Translations under genes and position numbers: made by a program | The notes under the pieces: generated by a model | What the model was told of the DNA's origin: nothing | What the model saw: the letters and a program-made list of their open reading frames with translations, nothing else | Database searches by the model: none | Shown here: piece by piece, positions 18,165-25,175 of the stretch | Numbering within the stretch: the first letter of the stretch is position 1 | Layout of the letters: the number at the start of each line of letters is the position of its first letter | Assembly (NCBI GenBank): GCA_044226365.1 | Contig: JBGAHE010000012.1 | Coordinates: forward strand, 29,082-93,081 | Length of the DNA stretch: 64,000 nucleotides | Direction: 5' to 3' | DNA from: JALHNI01 sp044226365 | Lineage (GTDB): Bacteria > Acidobacteriota > Terriglobia > Bryobacterales > Bryobacteraceae

Positions 18165-19795
18165 GGCATCTCCCTCGCTATCAGCACCTGGTTCGCCGGC
18201 ACCTTTTTCCAACTCTGCACCTGGCCGCTCGGCCAACGCACTTCTACCAAACTCACCTCTTTCTCCGTCCCCAACCCAAAATGCGCGCGCGGATCATGAG
18301 CCGATAAGTAACTCCCGGAAGTCGTCACCGTGGCGAACTGTCGGCGGCCCTGCGCGGTCACAATTCGCACTGCCGCGCCCTGCCCATCGCGATTGCTCTT
18401 GCTCCCCACCGTCTGCACCATCAGCCAATTTCCTTGTGGTATCCCCTGCAGCAGGCGCGGCGCGCCTTCGTTGGTCGCGATCACCACGTCCACCGCTCCG
18501 TCGTTATTCCAATCTCCAAACGCCGCCCCCCGCCCGGACATCGCCGTCGCCAGCGGCGCGCCCGCGGTGGCTGAAACGTCGACGAACTTACCGCCTACGT
18601 TTCGCGCCAGCAGTGGCTTCTCGAGATACTGCAAGCCCGGCTGCGTCAGTTCGATGTTATCCATCACATGACCCTGTGCCACAAGTAAGTCTTTCCACCC
18701 GTCATTATCGAAATCGACGAAGCGTGCGCCCCAACCCGAGTGCAACTTACTCACCTTCGCCAGCCCGCTCTCCGGCGAAACATACTCGAACAACCCTCTC
18801 ACATTGCGGAATAGCGCGTACCCCTGATTGGCCAGCGCATTCACAAACACGTCCGGCCACCCATCGTGATCGTAATCGGCCACCGTAATGCCCATCCCCG
18901 CGAACACCTTGCCGTCATCGTCATAGGCCAAGCCCGCATTCAGCGCCGCTTCTTCAAACGTCCCATTGCCGCGGTTCCGAAACAACTGCTGCGGAAAACT
19001 ATCGTTGGCCACCAGAATATCCGGCCAGCCATCCTGGTCGAAATCATCGAACGCCACGCCCAGGCCCTTGCCCGGAGCCTTCGCGATACCGGCCTTCGCC
19101 GTCACGTCTTCGAACCGGCATCCGCCCTTGTTCCGGTACAGTAAATGGCTCACCGGTGCATATTCGTTTGGATGACAATAAGCCTGTAACTTCCCTTCGC
19201 CGCCGCAGGGCTTGTTCTTGCCGAAGTCCCAATCCAGATACCGCGCCACGAATAAGTCCAACTGGCCGTCCCGGTCGTAATCCACAAAACCCGCGCTCGT
19301 GGACCAGCCGCTGCCGCGCACTCCCGCCGCCTCCGTTATCTCCTCAAACTGTCCCTCTCCCCCATTCCGGTAAAGCTGATTCGCCCCCCAACTCGTGACA
19401 AACAGATCCGGGCGTCCATCGTTGTCGCAGTCGCCCACCGCCACGCCTTGCCCGTAACCCGCCCCGCGCACGCCCGCCTTCTCCGTGATGTCCCGAAACC
19501 GGCCGTCGCCTTCGTTGCGATAGAGACGATTCCAATAACGCGGCTCGCTCTTGTCTGCCACCGATGTCGCCGTCATGCCGTCACGCAGCGCCGCCCCGTT
19601 CACCAGGAAAAGATCGAGCCGGCCGTCGCCATCCGCATCGAATAGCGCGACGCCCCCGCCCATCGCCTCGATTAGATACTTCGACGCAGTCTTGCTGGCG
19701 GTAAAACGAAAGCCGATCCCGCTGCGGGCCGTTGCCTCCACGAAGCCCGCCGGGGGACTCGCCAGCAGCAGAAAAAACGCCAGAAAACCTCGCAC
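18161..19795 (-). CDS. CRTAC1-family protein: FG-GAP/VCBS propeller with ASPIC/UnbV C-terminus
   Basis: 545 residues from a GTG at 19795 that begins a signal peptide (MRGFLAFFLLLASPPAG). The long upstream extension is Arg/Trp-rich shadow sequence of rtcR. Seven or so FG-GAP/VCBS repeats with Ca-binding loops (DADGDGRLDLF, DNDGRPDLFV, DYDRDGQLDLFV, DNDGWKDLLV) form a beta-propeller. The last ~95 residues are the ASPIC/UnbV domain (NRDGQGAAVRI...RAHFGLG...VRWPSG). Such proteins are exported and often paired with TPR proteins, as here. A carbohydrate- or surface-binding role is inferred from the fold only. Confidence 0.9.
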   Translation of the reverse strand: MRGFLAFFLLLASPPAGFVEATARSGIGFRFTASKTASKYLIEAMGGGVALFDADGDGRLDLFLVNGAALRDGMTATSVADKSEPRYWNRLYRNEGDGRFRDITEKAGVRGAGYGQGVAVGDCDNDGRPDLFVTSWGANQLYRNGGEGQFEEITEAAGVRGSGWSTSAGFVDYDRDGQLDLFVARYLDWDFGKNKPCGGEGKLQAYCHPNEYAPVSHLLYRNKGGCRFEDVTAKAGIAKAPGKGLGVAFDDFDQDGWPDILVANDSFPQQLFRNRGNGTFEEAALNAGLAYDDDGKVFAGMGITVADYDHDGWPDVFVNALANQGYALFRNVRGLFEYVSPESGLAKVSKLHSGWGARFVDFDNDGWKDLLVAQGHVMDNIELTQPGLQYLEKPLLARNVGGKFVDVSATAGAPLATAMSGRGAAFGDWNNDGAVDVVIATNEGAPRLLQGIPQGNWLMVQTVGSKSNRDGQGAAVRIVTAQGRRQFATVTTSGSYLSAHDPRAHFGLGTEKEVSLVEVRWPSGQVQSWKKVPANQVLIAREMP

Positions 19796-19805
19796 TCTGC
19801 CCGGA

Positions 19806-21377
19806 TCATACCATTGCTCTCCCCGGCCACTCCAGGCCAAACCGCGCCAAATACTTCCGCAGCCGGTCCGCGTCATTCGCCGTCGCTTTGCGCGCTCGCG
19901 ACGCTCCGAACAACCGCCGCCCCGCTTCCGACAAGGACCGGCTTTCCGCGCACACCTCAAGCACCGGCCCCAGTTGCAAGCGATCGAACAGATCCATCTC
20001 CGCCAGCGTTGCCGCGTCCACCACGCCCTCCAGCCGGCTCTCCGGCTCGGTCCGCCACGCTTCCGCCAGTCGCGCGATCTCCTCCTCCACCACCGCCTCC
20101 GAAATTCGCCCTCCGTCCGAAAGGGTCGCCATCCGCGCCACCGCCGCATTCAGATCACGAAAGTTCCCGGTCCAGCGCGCCGCCGGCGACTGGGCGAAAG
20201 CGAGAAACCTTCGCCGCGCCTCTTTGCTGAACGTCACCTGACGATCCGTGCGCCGTGCATACTCCTCCAGTTCGAACTGCAGATTGGGCTCGATGTCCTC
20301 CGGACGCGCCCGCAAGCCCGGCAGCGTGAAGGTCCAAAGATTGATCCGCGCCAGCAGATCTTCCCGGAAGCGTCCCTCGCGCACCGCCACCGCCAAGTCG
20401 CGGTTCGTCCCCGCAATTAGTTGAAAGTCGCTCTGCACCTCCCGGTCGGACCCCAAAGGAAGAAAAGTCTTGTCCTCCACCGCGCGCAACAACATTGCCT
20501 GCTCGTCCAGGCCCAACTCGCCAATCTCATCCAGAAACAGCAGGCCCCCGTCCGCGCTGCGCAGCAGGCCCGGCCGGTCCACCAACGCTCCGGTGAAGGC
20601 GCCCTTCTTGTGCCCGAACAGCGTCGACATCGCCCCATCGCCGCGCAGCGTGGCGCAGTTCACGCTCACCAGGGGCCCCTTCACCGTGTGGCGCAGTTTC
20701 TTCAGTTCGTAGATCCGTTTCGCCAAGCGCGACTTGCCCGCGCCCGTCGGACCCATCAGCAACAGCGGATCCCGCGTCGCCATCGCCACCTGCTCAATCC
20801 GCTCAATCAACTGGTTGAACGCCACACTCCTTGTTTCAATCCCCGACTTCAAAAATGACGTCGCTTCCCGCTGCTCCTGTTGAAACCGCGACGCAATGCC
20901 GTCATAGCGCGAAAGGTCCAGATCGATGATTCGCACCTGCCCGGGCCCGCCCGCCTTCCGGTCCGGCGCGCCCTGGATCAGCCGACCCGGCAGCCAGCGC
21001 GTTTCCGTCAACAGGAACAGGCAGATTTGCGCCACGTGGGTGCCCGTCGTGATGTGGATCAGGTAGTCCTCGTTCTCGTCGAACGAGTACGTCTTGGCGA
21101 ACGCGAACAGCTTGTCATAAACGGTCTCGAAGTCCCACGGATCGCCGAAGTCGATCGTATGCAGCCGCACCTCGGTCTCCGGCGATACGGACTCGATATC
21201 GCTTCGCAGCAACTCCGCCGCCTTGGTTTCGCGTGACCCGTGCAACAGTTCCAGCCGATGCACCACCAGATCCGGCTGACGGCACAAGGCCACCGTCGGC
21301 CTCCACGATTGCCAGCGCTCCGCTTTGCGGCCGACATCGAGATTGGTTCCCAGTAAACCAATCACTACCGTTTTCAT
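19806..21377 (-). CDS. rtcR: RtcR: CARF-domain sigma-54 activator of RNA repair
   Basis: 523 residues. Residues 1-~185 match the RtcR N-terminal CARF domain (KTVVIGLLGTNLD, then HITTGTHVAQICLFLL), which in known RtcR proteins binds damaged-RNA-derived ligands. An AAA+ sigma-54 activation domain follows, with Walker A GPTGAGKS (209-216), the sigma-54 contact loop GAFTGA (259-264) and Walker B GGLLFLDE (277-284). The C-terminus holds a helix-turn-helix (SLSEAGRRLFGASRA). All key residues are present, so the protein looks functional. It is divergent from rtcB across 185 bases that contain a -24/-12 promoter. The known role is to activate the rtc operon on RNA damage. Confidence 0.95.
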   Translation of the reverse strand: MKTVVIGLLGTNLDVGRKAERWQSWRPTVALCRQPDLVVHRLELLHGSRETKAAELLRSDIESVSPETEVRLHTIDFGDPWDFETVYDKLFAFAKTYSFDENEDYLIHITTGTHVAQICLFLLTETRWLPGRLIQGAPDRKAGGPGQVRIIDLDLSRYDGIASRFQQEQREATSFLKSGIETRSVAFNQLIERIEQVAMATRDPLLLMGPTGAGKSRLAKRIYELKKLRHTVKGPLVSVNCATLRGDGAMSTLFGHKKGAFTGALVDRPGLLRSADGGLLFLDEIGELGLDEQAMLLRAVEDKTFLPLGSDREVQSDFQLIAGTNRDLAVAVREGRFREDLLARINLWTFTLPGLRARPEDIEPNLQFELEEYARRTDRQVTFSKEARRRFLAFAQSPAARWTGNFRDLNAAVARMATLSDGGRISEAVVEEEIARLAEAWRTEPESRLEGVVDAATLAEMDLFDRLQLGPVLEVCAESRSLSEAGRRLFGASRARKATANDADRLRKYLARFGLEWPGRAMV

Positions 21378-21463
21378 ATCTTATATTCTAAGTCACAATC
21401 TAAAAATCTAATTAATCGGGGTCGCCTTCTTCTTAACTCATTGATAATAAAGGATAAATGAAA

Positions 21464-21479
21464 TGGCATCCGGCCTGCA
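21464..21479 (+). promoter_or_regulatory. Sigma-54 (-24/-12) promoter of the rtcB operon
   Basis: TGGCAT-N5-CTGCA matches the sigma-54 consensus TGGCAC-N5-TTGCW with the invariant GG and GC exactly ten bases apart. It lies 83 bases before the rtcB ATG and faces it, as expected for an RtcR target. The inferred transcript start is near 21489. Upstream AT-rich DNA contains ATTCTAA (21385) and two AATCTAA copies (21397 and 21405), possible activator sites but unproven. Confidence 0.82.
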
Positions 21480-21491
21480 ATCTCCTAGCCG

Positions 21492-21533
21492 ACTGCCAAT
21501 CGGCAGTGCGGGAGCCGCATCCGGCGGCTCCCG
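21492..21533 (+). repeat. Two adjacent palindromes in the rtcB leader (REP-like)
   Basis: ACTGCC/GGCAGT (6 bp, 4-base loop, 21492-21507) is followed one base later by a perfect 10-bp stem, CGGGAGCCGC/GCGGCTCCCG (21509-21533, loop ATCCG). They lie between the predicted transcript start and the ribosome-binding site, so the mRNA would carry two hairpins. The shape resembles dispersed REP-type palindromes; copy number cannot be checked here. Confidence 0.7.
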
Positions 21534-21562
21534 CCGCCAGCCGTATCGTAGAAGGAGATTTC

Positions 21563-22789
21563 ATGTCGCAGTACAACCTCATCACCGGTGAAGGCGGAGT
21601 GCCTGTCAAAGCCTGGACGCAAGGCGTCCCGGTGGAGGAGGTCGCCCGTCAGCAGTTGTTGAACGCCGCCCAACTGCCGTTCATCTACAAGTGGATCGCC
21701 GCCATGCCGGACGTCCATTGGGGTGTCGGCGCCACCGTCGGCAGCGTGATTCCCACCAAGGGCGCCATCATTCCGGCGGCCGTCGGGGTCGACATCGGCT
21801 GCGGGATGATGGCCGTGCAGACGAGCCTTTCCGCCGAGCACCTGCCCGATCACCTGGGCGGCATCCGTTCGGCGATTGAGGCTGCCGTGCCGCACGGGCG
21901 GACGAACCACGGCGGTAAGTGCGACCGCGGCGCCTGGGGCGAGATCCCTTCGCGCAACCAGACCGTCTGGGCCTCGGAACTGAAAGAGGGCTACGACCGG
22001 ATTCTGGCCAAGCATCCCAAGCTCGACCGCGGCAACCACGCCAACCATCTCGGGACGCTGGGCACCGGCAACCACTTCATCGAGGTTTGCCTGGACGAGG
22101 CAAACCACGTCTGGTTCATGTTGCATAGCGGCTCGCGCGGCGTCGACAACCGCATGGGGACTTACTTCATCGAACTCGCCCGGCGCGACATGCGTAAGTT
22201 CTACATCAACCTGCCGGACATCGACCTCGCTTACTTTCCGGAGCACACCGAGCACTTCAACGACTACTTCGAAGCTGTGACGTGGGCTCAGAACTACGCC
22301 CGTCGCAACCGCGACCTGATGATGGAGCAGATCATCGCGGCCGTGCGCGGCTCGGGCCTGCTACCGGAGTTCAGCGCCGAGGTGAAAGCGATCAACTGCC
22401 ATCACAACTACGTGGCGCGGGAGTCGCACTACGGCGAGAACGTGCTGATCACTCGCAAGGGGGCGGTGCGGGCTCGCGAAGGCGACTACGGCATCATCCC
22501 CGGCAGCATGGGCGCTCGCTCGTACATTGTCCGTGGCAAGGGCCAAGCGGAGAGCTTCCATAGCTGTAGCCACGGCGCGGGACGAGCGATGTCGCGCAAC
22601 GAGGCGAAGCGGCGCTTCTCGGTGGCGGATCACATCCGCATGACCGAGGGCGTTGAGTGCCGCAAGGACGAAGAGGTCATCGACGAAACGCCGGCGGCCT
22701 ATAAGTCCATCGATGCGGTGATGGCCGCGCAGACCGATCTGGTGGAGATCGTCCACACGCTGCGCCAGGTTGTTTGCGTGAAAGGGTAA
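21563..22789 (+). CDS. rtcB: RtcB RNA ligase (3'-phosphate/5'-hydroxyl, GTP and Mn dependent)
   Basis: 408 residues, the same length as the E. coli enzyme. The ATG at 21563 is preceded by AAGGAG and lies downstream of the sigma-54 promoter, which rules out the longer frame from 21458. Active-site features are visible: GVDIGCGMM with the metal-binding Asp77 and Cys80, GNHFIEV, HSGSRG, the HNYVARE segment, and SHGAGRAMSR, whose His is the guanylylated residue in known RtcB. The family seals 2',3'-cyclic-phosphate or 3'-phosphate ends to 5'-OH ends. It is the first gene of a four-gene RNA-repair operon, with rtcA beginning five bases after its stop. Confidence 0.97.
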   Translation: MSQYNLITGEGGVPVKAWTQGVPVEEVARQQLLNAAQLPFIYKWIAAMPDVHWGVGATVGSVIPTKGAIIPAAVGVDIGCGMMAVQTSLSAEHLPDHLGGIRSAIEAAVPHGRTNHGGKCDRGAWGEIPSRNQTVWASELKEGYDRILAKHPKLDRGNHANHLGTLGTGNHFIEVCLDEANHVWFMLHSGSRGVDNRMGTYFIELARRDMRKFYINLPDIDLAYFPEHTEHFNDYFEAVTWAQNYARRNRDLMMEQIIAAVRGSGLLPEFSAEVKAINCHHNYVARESHYGENVLITRKGAVRAREGDYGIIPGSMGARSYIVRGKGQAESFHSCSHGAGRAMSRNEAKRRFSVADHIRMTEGVECRKDEEVIDETPAAYKSIDAVMAAQTDLVEIVHTLRQVVCVKG

Positions 22790-22794
22790 CGGTG

Positions 22795-23811
22795 ATGATT
22801 CGTCTCGATGGTTCGCAAGGTGAAGGCGGCGGGCAGATTCTGCGCACGTCGCTGGGCTTGTCGCTGGCGACCGGGCAACCGTTCCGGCTCGAGCAGATTC
22901 GGGCCGGCCGCCAAAAGCCGGGCCTGATGCGGCAGCATCTGACGGCCGTGCTGGCGGCGGCCGAGATCGGCGCGGCCACGGTGGAAGGAGCCGCGCTCGG
23001 CTCCACCACACTCACCTTTTCGCCGGGCGCGGTGCGTCCGGGGACGTATCGCTTCGCGGTGGGCACGGCCGGCAGCGCAGGTCTGGTGTTCCAGGCGGTG
23101 CTGCCGGGCTTGCTGCAGGCGCGCGAGCCGAGCGAACTAACCCTCGAAGGCGGCACGCACAACCCGGCGGCGCCGCCGTACGAGTTCCTCGAGCGCATCT
23201 TCCTTCCCTGGGTGAGCCGGCTGCGGGCGAACGTGGAGCTGCGCTTTGAGCGCTATGGCTTCTACCCGGCCGGCGGGGGACGCTTCGTGGCCAAGGTCAC
23301 GCCGGGCGAACTGCGTCCCCTGCAGACGGGGCCGCGTGCGGAGACGACAGAGCGGAAGGTGACGGCTGTGGTGGCGGAACTGCCGCGGCACATCGCGGAG
23401 CGGGACGTGGAACGGGCCCTGCGCCTGCTGGGCTGGCCGGCGGAGACCGGTGAGGTGATCGAGACGCGGCAATCGAATGGCCCGGGCAACGTGCTGATGA
23501 TCGAGCTGGGCTCGCCGCACGGCCGGGAACTGGTGACCACGTTTGGTGAACTCGGCGTGAGCGCGGAGAAGGTCGCTTCGCGCGCGGTGGACGAAATCCG
23601 CGTGTATCAGAAATCGCGCGCGATCGCGGGCGAACATTTGACCGATCAGTTGCTGGTGCCGTTTGCCCTGGCCGGCGGCGGCAGCTTCACCGCGGCGAAG
23701 CTGAACCGGCATGCGCGGACCAACATGGACGTCATCCGTGAATTTCTGCCCGTGCGCTTTGCGGAGACAGCCGCCGAAGACTTGACGACCGTGGAGGTGC
23801 AACCGTGCTGA
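22795..23811 (+). CDS. rtcA: RtcA RNA 3'-terminal phosphate cyclase
   Basis: 338 residues, matching the usual bacterial length. The ATG at 22795 is chosen over an adjacent GTG because AAAGGG lies at a proper distance. Motifs include DGSQGEGGGQILRTSL at the N-terminus, GGTHNPAAPPYEF, and a C-terminal LNRHARTN whose His306 corresponds to the adenylylated histidine of the family. RtcA converts RNA 3'-phosphates to 2',3'-cyclic phosphates (and can adenylylate 5'-phosphates), so it prepares or preserves ends for RtcB. It overlaps hen1 by seven bases. Confidence 0.96.
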   Translation: MIRLDGSQGEGGGQILRTSLGLSLATGQPFRLEQIRAGRQKPGLMRQHLTAVLAAAEIGAATVEGAALGSTTLTFSPGAVRPGTYRFAVGTAGSAGLVFQAVLPGLLQAREPSELTLEGGTHNPAAPPYEFLERIFLPWVSRLRANVELRFERYGFYPAGGGRFVAKVTPGELRPLQTGPRAETTERKVTAVVAELPRHIAERDVERALRLLGWPAETGEVIETRQSNGPGNVLMIELGSPHGRELVTTFGELGVSAEKVASRAVDEIRVYQKSRAIAGEHLTDQLLVPFALAGGGSFTAAKLNRHARTNMDVIREFLPVRFAETAAEDLTTVEVQPC

Positions 23812-25175
23812 TCACGTTGACCAACACCGGCGCCGACGCAGCGGACTTCGGTTACTTACTCCATAAGAATCCTCAGAACTTACATTCCGTGACTCTGTCG
23901 GCCGGACAGGCGCACGTGTTTTATCCGGAGGTCACGCCGGAGCGTTGCACGGCCTGCCTGCTGGTGGCGATCGATCCGGTTGCCCTGGTGCGTGGCACCC
24001 AGCGACTGGAAGAGTACGTGAACGATTGTCCCTATGTCGCTTCCTCCTATCTGACGGTGGCGCTGGGCCGCGTCTTTGGCACGGCTCTAGCGGGCAACTG
24101 CGCGACCCGCCCGGAACCGGTGCAGCGGCCCCTGGCTCTGACGGCAGTGGTGGAAGTGGTGCGGGCGCGCGGCGGCACGGAAATCCTGACCAGGCTCTTC
24201 GAGCCTTTGGGCTACCGCGTGACAGCGGAGCGCTATGCGCTCGACCCCCAATTTCCGGAGTGGGGCGAGAGCAGTTACTACCGTCTGACCCTGAAAGCAG
24301 AAATAACAGCGCATGACTTACTCTCACACCTGTATGTGCTGTTGCCGGTATTGGACGAGCACAAGCATTACTATCTCGCCCAGGACGAGGTGGATAAACT
24401 CTTTCGGCACGGTGAGGGCTGGCTGGCGCAACATCCTGAGCGCGAGCTGATTATCAAGGGCTACTTAAAGCGGCGGCGGTCGCTGGTGGCGGAGGCCTTC
24501 GAGCGTCTGGCGCCCGAAGGTGAGCCGGTCACCGAGGAGGTGGAGAAAGAACTCGAACGGCCGATGACGCTGCACACGCTGCGCCTGCATCAGGTGGCGG
24601 CGCGGCTGAAAGCGCTGGGTGCGAAGTCGGTGGTCGACTTGGGCTGCGGAGAAGGGAAGCTGGTGCGGCGGCTGCTGGCCGATCGCAGCTTCGAGAAGAT
24701 CCTGGCGATGGACTTGAGCCACCGTGCGCTCGAGACCGCGGCCGAACGTCTGCGTCTGGACACCATGCCCGCGCGGCAACGAGCGCGCGTGGAGGTGGTT
24801 CAGGGCTCGCTGTTGTACCGCGATGCGCGGCTGACGGGTTATGACGCGGCGGCGCTGGTGGAGGTGATCGAGCACCTGGATACGCCGCGGCTGGCGGCGC
24901 TCGAGCGCGTGGTGTTCGAGTTTGCGCGTCCGCGCTGGGTGGTGCTGACCACGCCGAACCGCGAGTACAACGCGCTGTTCCCGAACTTGCCGGAAGGCAA
25001 GCTGCGGCACGGTGACCACCGCTTTGAGTGGACGCGCGCGCAGTTCGCCGAGTGGGCGAGCCGGACCGCGGAACGCTTCGGCTATCAGGTGCAGATGGAG
25101 CCGGTGGGTCCGGTGGATGAACGTCATGGCGCGCCGTCGCAGATGGCGGTGTTTTCGCTGGAGGAGGCGGCATGA
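23805..25175 (+). CDS. hen1: Hen1 RNA 3'-terminal ribose 2'-O-methyltransferase (ligase-activating N-domain plus methyltransferase)
   Basis: 456 residues from a GTG overlapping rtcA. Residues 1-~240 match the bacterial Hen1 N-terminal domain that activates the Pnkp ligase. Residues ~255-456 are the methyltransferase, with S-adenosylmethionine motif VDLGCGEGKL (277-286), metal-binding EVIEHL (Glu353, Glu356, His357), TTPNREYN (382-389) and RHGDHRFEWTR, which supplies a further His. In known Pnkp/Hen1 systems the enzyme 2'-O-methylates the 3' end of a cleaved RNA before sealing, so the repaired bond resists re-cleavage. The stop overlaps the pnkp ATG (ATGA), matching obligate partnership. Confidence 0.95.
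   Translation: MLITLTNTGADAADFGYLLHKNPQNLHSVTLSAGQAHVFYPEVTPERCTACLLVAIDPVALVRGTQRLEEYVNDCPYVASSYLTVALGRVFGTALAGNCATRPEPVQRPLALTAVVEVVRARGGTEILTRLFEPLGYRVTAERYALDPQFPEWGESSYYRLTLKAEITAHDLLSHLYVLLPVLDEHKHYYLAQDEVDKLFRHGEGWLAQHPERELIIKGYLKRRRSLVAEAFERLAPEGEPVTEEVEKELERPMTLHTLRLHQVAARLKALGAKSVVDLGCGEGKLVRRLLADRSFEKILAMDLSHRALETAAERLRLDTMPARQRARVEVVQGSLLYRDARLTGYDAAALVEVIEHLDTPRLAALERVVFEFARPRWVVLTTPNREYNALFPNLPEGKLRHGDHRFEWTRAQFAEWASRTAERFGYQVQMEPVGPVDERHGAPSQMAVFSLEEAA

Noticed and set aside
18161..20149. 662-residue version of the ASPIC/VCBS protein
   Set aside because: Residues before the GTG at 19795 are Arg/Trp-rich and antiparallel-free shadow of the rtcR 3' end; the signal peptide begins at 19795.
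21440..21462. DnaA boxes in the AT-rich rtcR-rtcB gap
   Set aside because: Minus-strand TTATCCTTT and TTATCAATG match the consensus TTATCCACA at only about six of nine positions, and no replication genes are nearby.
21458..21562. N-terminal extension of rtcB from the ATG at 21458
   Set aside because: It contains the sigma-54 promoter and leader hairpins, lacks a ribosome site, and would exceed the 408-residue family length; ATG 21563 has AAGGAG.
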